This document shows positions 1 to 6,311 of a stretch of DNA of 9,441 bases, one piece after another. A program made the translations under genes and the position numbers. Source of the stretch: Methylotenera_A sp036675645 (GTDB taxonomy: Bacteria > Pseudomonadota > Gammaproteobacteria > Burkholderiales > Methylophilaceae); assembly GCA_036675645.1 (NCBI GenBank), contig JAKFEP010000049.1, positions 1-9,441 of the forward strand, read 5' to 3'. Each line of letters begins with the position of its first letter. The stretch's first letter is position 1. The notes below the pieces were generated by a model. The model made no database searches. It was not told the origin of the DNA and saw nothing but the letters and a program-made list of their open reading frames with translations.

Positions 1-491
1 TACTTGTCGCTTGGGTGCCGGTGGCCTTGAGTATCAACGACTTGAGCATGCCTGCAAATTTAAGTGGTGCTGTTGCAATTGGTATTGCAGTTGGCGCAGC
101 CTTGGCAGCCAATTTAGTCAGCCTGAAAAATGTCAATCGCGTATTGCCGGCTGGGCTACTCATCGGCGTGTTCATTATGCTGTTTGCACATGCCAACAGC
201 CTCATTGTAGCCATTATTTTGTTAGCGCTAGTGGGAGCGGCAGGCGGCTTTTACATAGTACCGTTAAATGCACTGTTGCAAGAGCGTGGACACAAAACGG
301 TAGGGGCAGGCAATGCTGTAGCTGTGCAAAACTTTTTTGAAAACCTTTGCATGCTGACTCTGGTTGGAATTTATATTGTGATGCAGAAAAATAGTGTGCC
401 AGTGATTAGCATCACCTTTATTTTTGGAGGCATTATTCTTTTCTGTATTGGTGTTCTGTCGTTCATACGTTTGCGGCAAAAAGAGTATTAA
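1..491 (+). CDS. lplT: Lysophospholipid transporter LplT, C-terminal part (5' end outside window)
   Basis: The frame is open from base 3 with no stop and runs to TAA at 489-491, so the gene starts left of the window; the GTG at 15 is an internal codon. About 160 C-terminal residues are visible. They hold several hydrophobic membrane segments typical of a major facilitator superfamily carrier. The stretch PLNALLQERGH, then VGAGNAVAVQNFFEN, is very close to the signature region I know from LplT. Family knowledge: LplT flips lysophospholipids such as 2-acyl-glycerophosphoethanolamine across the inner membrane for re-acylation, often with the acyltransferase Aas. The Aas partner is not visible here. 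The C-terminus is a short basic tail (RLRQKEY), as expected for a cytoplasmic end. No clear hairpin terminator follows it. Confidence 0.88.
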   Translation, partial: LVAWVPVALSINDLSMPANLSGAVAIGIAVGAALAANLVSLKNVNRVLPAGLLIGVFIMLFAHANSLIVAIILLALVGAAGGFYIVPLNALLQERGHKTVGAGNAVAVQNFFENLCMLTLVGIYIVMQKNSVPVISITFIFGGIILFCIGVLSFIRLRQKEY

Positions 492-497
492 TAATCG

Positions 498-503
498 TAT
501 AAT
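498..503 (+). promoter_or_regulatory. Candidate -10 box before the kinase-fusion gene
   Basis: A perfect TATAAT lies 7 nt after the lplT stop codon. No good -35 hexamer sits 16-18 nt upstream (TTGCGG at 471-476 is 21 nt away). AT-rich spacers produce such hexamers by chance, so this is only a candidate. If used, the 5' leader of the gene at 659 would be about 150 nt and would contain a short open frame at 585-647. Confidence 0.25.
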
Positions 504-658
504 ATAGACTTATATTTAAGCCTACTTTCTCATGTCTTTTTTCAATAAATCTCAGCATAATACTGATCTGCAAGATTACAATTAATGGGCATCCTAGCAC
601 TTGTTAACTCATTATTGCCCGCCTTGCTGTTTAGCGGACAGCGCTAGCGCCTGCCAAA

Positions 659-2932
659 ATGAGCACACACCAAACTTCCATGCTGACCAAGCAAGTTATT
701 CGCGATGGCTTGAGCTATATTCTTCGCGGTGGTTTGCGCATTAAAAACGGGCACTTACCCAGCAGCCAGCATACGGTTCCCAGCAACTTTATTGGCATCT
801 GTGTCGCATCCAATGCAGATCCAGCAGTGGATGATTACATTGTGCGGCAACTGCACACTTTAGGTGTGAAGCGTGTACGTCTGGACTTCAGCTATGGTGA
901 TATGGACAATCACAATGCGCGTTTTTTACGCAGGTTAATTGCTGAGAAGTTCGAAATTACCCTGCATTTGTTACAGCCTTTTGATGCTGCAAAAAATATG
1001 CATACGTCAACAGAACAAGCTGTTTGGCGCGATTTTCTAGTGCAAGTCTTAGATACTTTTGGTGCTGATATCCAAGAAGTTGAACTTGGCAACACCATCA
1101 ACCGCAAGCGCTGGGCGGGTTATCATTTATTAGGGTTTTTTCAAGCGTGGGGTATCGCCCATCAGGAAATTCAGCGTCGTGGCATCACCTTAATTGGCCC
1201 TAATATTCAGGATTTTGAGCCTTTATACAATATTAGCCTGCTTAAGACTTTAAAAAATCTCAATCAATTACCTGACATTCATAGCGATAATTTGTTTGTG
1301 GAGCGGGTGACCGAGCCAGAGCGATTTGATCATCGTGTATTTAAGTATCAATGGGCACGTATTTTTAAATACAACCTCATTAAAAAAGCCCAAGTGCTCA
1401 AAAAAATCAGCACTGATTTTGGCGTTTCAAAGCTGGCCTCTTCAGTTGCATTTTGGGCGATCTACCGCATACAACGCTTATTACCCGATGGTTTGCAAAA
1501 ACAGGCAGACTACGCAGCGCGTTATTTTTTACTGTTAGCCGCCTCAGGCAGCTTAACTCAAGCTAATTGGGGCGCGCTTATTTGCCAGCGCGAAGGCTTA
1601 ATTACGGATGGTCTCACAGAAGCACAATACCCCGATTTAGAGCGAGTAGCCCACTATAAAAATGCGGATGGAGAATTAAAAAATTATCTACCCCACCCAA
1701 GTTTTAATGCATTAAAAACAGTGGCAAACTTGATTCAGGGTGCAAGTTACATCGCGCCTATTGCCACCTCACAGGGTTTAGAAATCCACCATTTCTTACA
1801 AGGCAATACACATATTCATGCTGCTTGGGCCATTAACGGAAAAATGGCTTTTTTAAGTGATATTTACCCGACTGAAGCATTAAATACTGCCAAAATTTTG
1901 CATCGCGACGGCGAAGTGCTGCTTAAAAATGATGACCTCATCACAGAATCACCAATTTACCTGCTATGGGATAACGTTGCATGGGAAAAACTGGCATTGT
2001 ATGTTAGCACCCCTATTTTGGCACAAGACGTTGCTATTCACGCACATATTGCCAATTTACATTACTTCAAGTTTAAAGAGGGTGATTGGCAAGGCCTGGT
2101 ATTGGCTAAAGATGCTGCTAATGCACAATTATTGATGCAAAAACTGCATCCAGATACTTTGCATGCACCCAACAAAGATGGCGCATTGCGGCATGCGCGT
2201 AATGCCATTTGGGCAGTTCCAGACCCTAGAGACTTGCACGGCGATTCGGCAAAACAATTAACCATTAAGCAACCCATGAAAATGTACCCGCACAAAGCGT
2301 TTTTAGATCGCTTTAAGCCAAGCAAGGCCAAGCGTAGCTGGAATGGCGCGATGGAGTTGATGCGGCGTGGAGTAGGCACTGCGCAACCTGTGGCTTACTT
2401 TGAAAAAACGGGTGATACTACTCTCAAGCATAATTTTTATATCTGTGAATTTGTCAAAGCAGATGCCAACATTGGGCAAATATTTTCAGCTTACAGCAGG
2501 GGTGAATATGACTTTCTTGGCTTAAACCCTGCATCTGTTTATACACAACTAGCGCACTATTGTCATACCATGCATAGTCGCGGCATCCATTTTAGAGACC
2601 TATCTGGCGGCAACATCTTAGTAAATATTACCAAGGATACTCATATGCATAAGGCGTTAAGTTTTTCGCTAATAGATACAGCGCGTATCCATGCTTATAA
2701 CCATAGCGTTCGTTTTAATTTGCGTATTGCCGATTTAACACGCGCTTGTCACAAATTAAATTGGGCTGGACGCGAACGCTTTATGCAAATTTATTTAGGG
2801 CTTTCTGGCAGGCAGTTCACTTGGCAAAACCGCTTACAGTTCCGCTTATACGATTTCAAAGTATCGTTGAAACGCACCATTGGTCGCAAAGGTGTCAAAC
2901 GCCTGATTAAGCGCTTAAAAGGGCAGGCTTAA
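659..2932 (+). CDS. Glycosidase-like TIM barrel fused to Kdo/WaaP/InaA-type lipopolysaccharide kinase domain
   Basis: 757 residues, with apparently three parts. Residues about 40-310 resemble a clan-A glycoside hydrolase barrel: GVKRVRLDFSYGDMD, then ELGNTINRKRWAGYH (142-156) where active enzymes usually read GNE, then STDFG (251-255) where they usually carry the nucleophile Glu. Residues about 370-438 look like the small beta domain that follows such barrels, ending ESPIYLLW. Residues about 500-757 are a kinase fold of the LPS kinase group: a likely ATP lysine in LTIK (K537), the catalytic loop HFRDLSGGNILV (D647, N652) and LIDTARIH (D673) in the DFG position. No signal peptide is seen, so it is probably cytoplasmic. 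The kinase half suggests phosphorylation of a sugar in LPS core or another surface glycan. The barrel half looks catalytically degenerate and may bind glycan (inference). ATG 659 is the first in-frame start after a TAG at 632 and has no good Shine-Dalgarno. Kinase call firm, barrel call moderate. Confidence 0.75.
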   Translation: MSTHQTSMLTKQVIRDGLSYILRGGLRIKNGHLPSSQHTVPSNFIGICVASNADPAVDDYIVRQLHTLGVKRVRLDFSYGDMDNHNARFLRRLIAEKFEITLHLLQPFDAAKNMHTSTEQAVWRDFLVQVLDTFGADIQEVELGNTINRKRWAGYHLLGFFQAWGIAHQEIQRRGITLIGPNIQDFEPLYNISLLKTLKNLNQLPDIHSDNLFVERVTEPERFDHRVFKYQWARIFKYNLIKKAQVLKKISTDFGVSKLASSVAFWAIYRIQRLLPDGLQKQADYAARYFLLLAASGSLTQANWGALICQREGLITDGLTEAQYPDLERVAHYKNADGELKNYLPHPSFNALKTVANLIQGASYIAPIATSQGLEIHHFLQGNTHIHAAWAINGKMAFLSDIYPTEALNTAKILHRDGEVLLKNDDLITESPIYLLWDNVAWEKLALYVSTPILAQDVAIHAHIANLHYFKFKEGDWQGLVLAKDAANAQLLMQKLHPDTLHAPNKDGALRHARNAIWAVPDPRDLHGDSAKQLTIKQPMKMYPHKAFLDRFKPSKAKRSWNGAMELMRRGVGTAQPVAYFEKTGDTTLKHNFYICEFVKADANIGQIFSAYSRGEYDFLGLNPASVYTQLAHYCHTMHSRGIHFRDLSGGNILVNITKDTHMHKALSFSLIDTARIHAYNHSVRFNLRIADLTRACHKLNWAGRERFMQIYLGLSGRQFTWQNRLQFRLYDFKVSLKRTIGRKGVKRLIKRLKGQA

Positions 2933-3049
2933 TCTAATGAAAATCATGAGGCGCATTTAAGTAGTTTAGACACAACAGTTTTTGGGAAGCTGTGTAGTAT
3001 TCAATTCACGTGATGCATAGTGTAAACGAAGCAAAACGAATTCTAACTT

Positions 3050-3055
3050 AAGGAG
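3050..3055 (+). promoter_or_regulatory. Shine-Dalgarno of pqqA
   Basis: AAGGAG sits 6 nt before the ATG at 3062. It is the best ribosome binding site in the window and the main support, besides the peptide itself, that this very short frame is translated strongly. Confidence 0.8.
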
Positions 3056-3061
3056 ATTACT

Positions 3062-3133
3062 ATGTGGACAACACCAGCTGCTACTGAAATGCGTTTCGGT
3101 TTCGAAGTTACAATGTACGTAATGAACAAATAA
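3062..3133 (+). CDS. pqqA: PQQ precursor peptide PqqA (orphan copy)
   Basis: A 23-codon gene, ATG at 3062 and TAA at 3131-3133. The peptide begins MWTTPAATEMRFGF and continues EVTMYVMNK. This matches the PqqA family in length and layout: the N-terminal MW..P, the R.GFEVT core and the E-x-x-x-Y pair (E15, Y19). Family knowledge: these two side chains are cross-linked by the radical SAM enzyme PqqE with help from PqqD, then excised and oxidised to pyrroloquinoline quinone, the cofactor of methanol and other quinoprotein dehydrogenases. No pqqB, C, D or E lies next to it. The gene is closed 17 nt later by a terminator and mltA converges on it, so the maturation genes must be elsewhere. Whether this is the only copy or one of several cannot be told from the window. 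Confidence 0.95.
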   Translation: MWTTPAATEMRFGFEVTMYVMNK

Positions 3134-3150
3134 TTATTTGTTTACGTATT

Positions 3151-3179
3151 AAAAAAAGGGTGCTCACGCACCCTTTTTT
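3151..3179. terminator. Bidirectional intrinsic terminator between pqqA and mltA
   Basis: The arms GGGTGC (3158-3163) and GCACCC (3168-3173) enclose the loop TCAC. A run of seven A precedes them and six T follow, so the hairpin plus U-tract works in both directions. It ends pqqA on the plus strand. The mltA stop codon (complement of 3178-3180) overlaps its edge, so mltA messages would also end here. Confidence 0.92.
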
Positions 3180-4404
3180 ATTGGCTGTCTGCTGGATTAG
3201 GTAATACAAATTCTTTGGGAAGCAGCACCCAGATTTTGCCCGGTTGCTTCATGCTGCCAGCCTGCTTACCTGCACTTTCACCCGCACCCCAAAAATAATC
3301 AGCACGCACCCCGCCTTTAATCGCACCGCCCGTATCTTGAGCTAGCATTAATTTTTTAAGTGGTTTATTCGTATTCGGCTGCGTGGTAGATAAAAATATC
3401 GGCGCCCCCAACGGCACATATCTTGGGTCTACTGCCGCACTACGTTCGGCAGTCAATGGCACACCAAGTGCACCCAATGGACCTGGAAGCCCTGCAGGTA
3501 ATTCTCTGAAAAACACATAACTGGGGTTAGCATTCAGTAGGTCTCGCAGTTTTTGTGGGTTATCGCGCGCCCAATCCTTAATGCCTTGCATGCCTGCCTG
3601 ATCTTTATTCAGTTCGCCACGTTCAATTAAAACACGACCAATGGAATTGTAAGTTTGGCCATTCTGGTCGGCATAGCCCACATGCATACTTTCGCCGTTC
3701 TCAAACTGTACTAGGCCTGAGCCTTGCACCTGTAAAAAGAAACCATCCACGATGTCGTTAATCCAAACTAACTCATTACCCGCCAAAGGAGATGGCGTTG
3801 CTTCAATTTCAGCGCGCGTTGGATAGGGCACCAATTTGTTGCCTTTGAGTTTGCCGCGTACCCGCTTGTTCTTTAGCTCGGGGTAGGCCTCACCTAAATC
3901 GACCGTGATTAAATCTGCAGGCTGCTTATAAAGTGGAAAAGGATATTGGCTAGATTTGCTCCGACTGCCTTTCAGCAAAGGTTCGTAGTAGCCAGTAATC
4001 AGGCCGATACTACTCCCATCCGCATTGGCAGTGCTATAGACATTAAAGTATTGCATAAAATATGCTTGCACTGCTTGTCTATTGGGCTTAGTCAGCGTGC
4101 TGGCAACGTTGCATGCAGCTTGCCAAGGTTGTTGATAGCCCTGCGTTTTATTCTTTAAGGTGCTACAGCTTTGTAACCAAGCTGGCCAAGCTGCACTGAT
4201 ATCGTCCTCTATAAACCCATCTATATCTTCCCATTGAACTAGCTTTAGCAATGCATAATCTGGCTGCTTAATTGTGGTTACTGGCGGTGAACTTTGTTGT
4301 GGACAATCGCATTTCGTCACACTGCTTTGCGTTGCAGGCTTAACGTTGGTTTTGCTGCATGACACAGTGAGCAAAGCTATCAAAATGGAGAGGTAAATTT
4401 TCAA
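3178..4404 (-). CDS. mltA: Membrane-bound lytic murein transglycosylase A (lipoprotein)
   Basis: 408 residues. The N-terminus (MKIYLSILIALLTVSC) is a lipoprotein signal with lipobox LTVSC, giving lipidated Cys16 and likely outer-membrane anchoring on the periplasmic side. The MltA domain spans about 130-300 (ITGYYEP, VQGSGLVQF, YNSIGRVLI). The C-terminal 3D domain has AQDTGGAIKGG with D357, then RADYFWGAG with D369. By alignment with E. coli MltA, D369 corresponds to the catalytic D308 and D357 to the conserved D297. The family cleaves the MurNAc-GlcNAc bond of peptidoglycan, forming 1,6-anhydroMurNAc. The start codon is TTG (4404); no in-frame ATG lies between it and the upstream region, and the TTG is needed for the full signal. 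It has no clear Shine-Dalgarno and lies 19 nt after apaG, which suggests translation from the operon message. The stop is inside the shared terminator. Confidence 0.95.
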   Translation of the reverse strand: MKIYLSILIALLTVSCSKTNVKPATQSSVTKCDCPQQSSPPVTTIKQPDYALLKLVQWEDIDGFIEDDISAAWPAWLQSCSTLKNKTQGYQQPWQAACNVASTLTKPNRQAVQAYFMQYFNVYSTANADGSSIGLITGYYEPLLKGSRSKSSQYPFPLYKQPADLITVDLGEAYPELKNKRVRGKLKGNKLVPYPTRAEIEATPSPLAGNELVWINDIVDGFFLQVQGSGLVQFENGESMHVGYADQNGQTYNSIGRVLIERGELNKDQAGMQGIKDWARDNPQKLRDLLNANPSYVFFRELPAGLPGPLGALGVPLTAERSAAVDPRYVPLGAPIFLSTTQPNTNKPLKKLMLAQDTGGAIKGGVRADYFWGAGESAGKQAGSMKQPGKIWVLLPKEFVLPNPADSQ

Positions 4405-4423
4405 AGTATTAATGGCTGGATAT

Positions 4424-4807
4424 TTAATTCAGTACTTTAGGCACAGCCAAGGTAAATGGTTCAATCACCGCATCGAAAAATGTACCATCTTCTGCCACTA
4501 TCTTATAGCTGCCACGCATGGCGCCCACTGGTGTGGCAAGTAAGGTACCACTGGTGTACTCAAAGTACTGTCCGGGTGCCAACAAAGGCTGCGCACCCAC
4601 TACGCCTAAGCCTTTTACCTCTTGCACATGGTTATTGGCATCGGTAATCAGCCAATGACGGCTAATCAGCTGTGCTGCGATATTGCCGATATTGCTAATC
4701 ATCGCCGTGTAGGCAAACGCATACTTGTTTTCTTCTGGATTAGATTGATCTGGCAAATATGTAGTTTGCACACTCACTTTAAACGCATATTTTTTACTAT
4801 CTACCAT
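4424..4807 (-). CDS. apaG: ApaG protein
   Basis: 127 residues, the usual ApaG length (about 125), covering the whole family domain. Typical features are YAFAYTAMISNIGNIAAQLISRHWLITDAN, here split as AFAYTAMISN at about 30-39 and RHWLITDAN at about 50-58, then the glycine-rich turn KGLGVVGAQPLL, the segment YTSGT and PVGAMRGSY. The family has a fibronectin type III-like beta-sandwich fold. In enteric bacteria it is tied to cobalt/magnesium phenotypes (CorD), but its biochemical role is unclear. It starts 6 nt after the thiG stop and ends 19 nt before mltA, so it is very likely cotranscribed with both. The ATG has only a weak Shine-Dalgarno, fitting coupled translation from thiG. Confidence 0.95.
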   Translation of the reverse strand: MVDSKKYAFKVSVQTTYLPDQSNPEENKYAFAYTAMISNIGNIAAQLISRHWLITDANNHVQEVKGLGVVGAQPLLAPGQYFEYTSGTLLATPVGAMRGSYKIVAEDGTFFDAVIEPFTLAVPKVLN

Positions 4808-4813
4808 GTTAAC

Positions 4814-5626
4814 TTATGATGACGCTGTGATTAAACCGGCGGTTGGAGAGCTAGGACTTGCAGAATATAGTTTTTTCGGCATACGGCCTGCCAAAAAGGA
4901 CTCGCGCCCAGCCTCTACTGCCTTTTTCATGGCAGAGGCCATTAATACAGGATTTTGTGCAGCGGCAATGGCGGTGTTCATTAAAATGCCAGCACAGCCC
5001 AACTCCATGGCAATCGCGGCGTCACTGGCGGTGCCCACCCCTGCATCCACTAATACCGGCACTTTTGCATTTTCAATAATAATCTGCAAATTCCATGGAT
5101 TTAAAATACCCATGCCTGAGCCAATCAGAGAAGCCAGCGGCATGATGGCGCAGCAACCAATGTCTTCTAGCTGCCTAGCGATAATGGGGTCATCTGAGGT
5201 GTACACCATCACGTCAAAGCCGTCTGTAACCAGCGTCTTTGCCGCCGCGATGGTTTCAATCACATTCGGATACAAGGTTTTTGAGTCGCCTAACACTTCA
5301 AGCTTAACCAGTTTATGGCCATCTAGTAGCTCGCGTGCCAGCCTCAAAGTGCGCACCGCCTCATCTGCCGAATAACAGCCTGCAGTGTTGGGTAAATAGG
5401 TAAACTGTTCTGGCGGCAAACAATCCAGCAGCGATGGCTCACCTGCGTGTTGGCCAATATTAGTACGGCGTATCGCCACAGTTACAATCTGCGCACCACT
5501 GGCATCAATGGCAGCGCGGGTTTCGGCAAAGTCTTTATATTTGCCTGTGCCCACCAATAAGCGCGATTGATATGCTTTACCAGCAATAATTAATTCGTCA
5601 TTCATACTATTATCCACCACGCTCAT
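4814..5626 (-). CDS. thiG: Thiazole synthase ThiG
   Basis: 270 residues covering the full thiazole synthase barrel. Signatures seen are SRLLVGTGKY, AIRRTN, YLPNTAGC, LVKLEVLGD (K108, the Schiff-base lysine by family alignment), PLASLIGSG and VLVDAGVGTASDAA followed by GILMNTAIA. ThiG condenses 1-deoxy-xylulose 5-phosphate, dehydroglycine and sulfur from ThiS thiocarboxylate to form the thiazole phosphate of thiamin in the cytoplasm. Its ATG overlaps the thiS stop by one base (TAATG), a classic sign of translational coupling, with AGGTGG just upstream. A second ATG seven codons in (5605) would also keep the domain whole, so the exact start is slightly uncertain. The glycine/tyrosine oxidase (ThiO or ThiH), ThiF and ThiE are not in the window. 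Confidence 0.97.
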   Translation of the reverse strand: MSVVDNSMNDELIIAGKAYQSRLLVGTGKYKDFAETRAAIDASGAQIVTVAIRRTNIGQHAGEPSLLDCLPPEQFTYLPNTAGCYSADEAVRTLRLARELLDGHKLVKLEVLGDSKTLYPNVIETIAAAKTLVTDGFDVMVYTSDDPIIARQLEDIGCCAIMPLASLIGSGMGILNPWNLQIIIENAKVPVLVDAGVGTASDAAIAMELGCAGILMNTAIAAAQNPVLMASAMKKAVEAGRESFLAGRMPKKLYSASPSSPTAGLITASS

Positions 5627-5829
5627 TAACCACCACCTACGGCACCTACTATTTCTAATTTATCACCATCGCGCAAAGTCACAGCATCAAATTGGCTGCG
5701 TGGCACAATCTCGCCATTGCGTTCAATCGCCAAACGCTTACCAGTTAAATTTAATGTCACTATTAGCGCAGTAATGGTCACATTCTCGCTATCTAGCTGC
5801 TTTAAATTGCCATTAATAAAAATTTGCAT
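5626..5829 (-). CDS. thiS: Sulfur carrier protein ThiS
   Basis: 67 residues, the normal ThiS size, with a ubiquitin-like beta-grasp pattern: MQIFINGNLKQL at the start, RLAIERNGEIVPRSQFD in the middle (given here in shorter form as AIERNGEIVPRS), and DGDKLEIVGAVGGG at the end. The C-terminal Gly-Gly is required: ThiF adenylates it, and it is converted to a thiocarboxylate that gives sulfur to ThiG. It is first in the minus-strand cluster and its stop overlaps the thiG start. I looked upstream for a TPP riboswitch (the CUGAGA core and its partner helix) and found none, so TPP control of this operon is not supported by the sequence. Confidence 0.95.
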   Translation of the reverse strand: MQIFINGNLKQLDSENVTITALIVTLNLTGKRLAIERNGEIVPRSQFDAVTLRDGDKLEIVGAVGGG

Positions 5830-5875
5830 AAGATTGATTTTACTGGAAAGCCTTATTCGACGGTAGATTTTAAAG

Positions 5876-5904
5876 ATTTAAGTTAATTTTTTGTTTTCAA
5901 TCAA
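5876..5904 (-). promoter_or_regulatory. Candidate promoter of the thiS operon
   Basis: Reading the minus strand, TTGATT (complement of 5899-5904) and TTAAAT (complement of 5876-5881) are separated by exactly 17 nt and lie about 50 nt before the thiS ATG. Each hexamer matches the sigma-70 consensus at only four of six positions in an AT-rich stretch, so chance is a real alternative. It would overlap the outward-facing candidate at 5907-5915. Confidence 0.28.
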
Positions 5905-5906
5905 TG

Positions 5907-5915
5907 TGGTATAGA
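5907..5915 (+). promoter_or_regulatory. Candidate extended -10 promoter before the small unknown gene
   Basis: TGGTATAGA fits an extended -10 element (TG, one base, then TATAGA, four of six matches to TATAAT). The -35 region is only T-rich. If used, transcription would begin near 5922 and the message would carry about 180 nt of leader including the inverted repeat at 5932-5984. Low confidence. Confidence 0.25.
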
Positions 5916-5931
5916 GCTTGCTTAAACCTAA

Positions 5932-5984
5932 TTGTACTTAGATTTTTTGTGTAATCCGCAACAGAATCTATACGTTAAGTACAA
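5932..5984. repeat. Nested inverted repeat in the thiS / small-gene intergenic region
   Basis: TTGTACTTA (5932-5940) and TAAGTACAA (5976-5984) are a perfect 9-bp inverted repeat. Inside it AGATT (5940-5944, sharing one base) can pair with AATCT (5965-5969), with a 6-nt bulge on the right side. It is followed by A residues on the plus strand and has no U-tract on either strand, so it does not look like a terminator. It could be an operator or an RNA structure in the leader of the small gene. The pairing is seen directly; the role is unknown. Confidence 0.6.
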
Positions 5985-6105
5985 AAAAGTAATGATTTTA
6001 ATGAATTATTGGTCAAGCTTAAGTAACGATTGAATTTTTTTGATAGATTACATACCAAGCTACAGGAACACAATTCCTATAGATTTTAACTCCCAAAAGG
6101 AAAAT

Positions 6106-6282
6106 ATGATGCAAGCTGCAAATGTAAAACAAGTTTCAAAAACTCAACTGGCGAATCAAGCCTATCATCAAACTGCGATTAAGAAATCGCAAAAACAAGA
6201 TGTAAAACTTGAAGTAGTCGCTGAACCAACTAAAGCACCAAGTTTTAATCGATTTTTAGAAGCTTATGGTGATTGCGTTTAA
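6106..6282 (+). CDS. Small hypothetical protein, 58 residues
   Basis: I do not recognise this family. The likely start is ATG 6106 or the adjacent ATG 6109, because AAAGGA at 6096-6101 lies 4 or 7 nt upstream. The same frame extends upstream to a TTG at 6040, but no ribosome site supports that start. The product is polar, rich in Lys, Gln and Ala (VSKTQLANQAYHQTAIKKSQ), lacks a signal peptide or membrane segment, and ends in a more hydrophobic stretch, SFNRFLEAYGDCV, with a single Cys next to last. It stands alone: the thiS operon is divergent on its left and gnd converges on its right. It has a good ribosome site and a plausible terminator, so I think it is a real gene, though conservation cannot be checked here. 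Confidence 0.6.
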   Translation: MMQAANVKQVSKTQLANQAYHQTAIKKSQKQDVKLEVVAEPTKAPSFNRFLEAYGDCV

Positions 6283-6311
6283 TTTTACGAATTAGTTTGA
6301 AATAAGCTGGG

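Noticed and set aside
15..17. GTG as the start of the first gene
   Set aside because: The frame stays open to the window edge and the LplT family is much longer, so this is an internal valine codon.
11..340. 109-residue open frame on the plus strand overlapping lplT in another frame
   Set aside because: Its translation is Cys/Trp/Arg-rich with no motif, and the overlapping frame is clearly LplT.
4806..5375. 189-residue open frame on the plus strand opposite thiG
   Set aside because: It lies antisense to the well-conserved thiG and its translation has no recognisable domain; it is a by-product of thiG codon usage.
6040..6042. TTG as the start of the small unknown gene, giving 80 residues
   Set aside because: No ribosome site precedes it, while AAAGGA is well placed before the ATG pair at 6106/6109.
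5830..6105. TPP riboswitch upstream of thiS
   Set aside because: The conserved CUGAGA core and its partner segments were not found on the minus strand.
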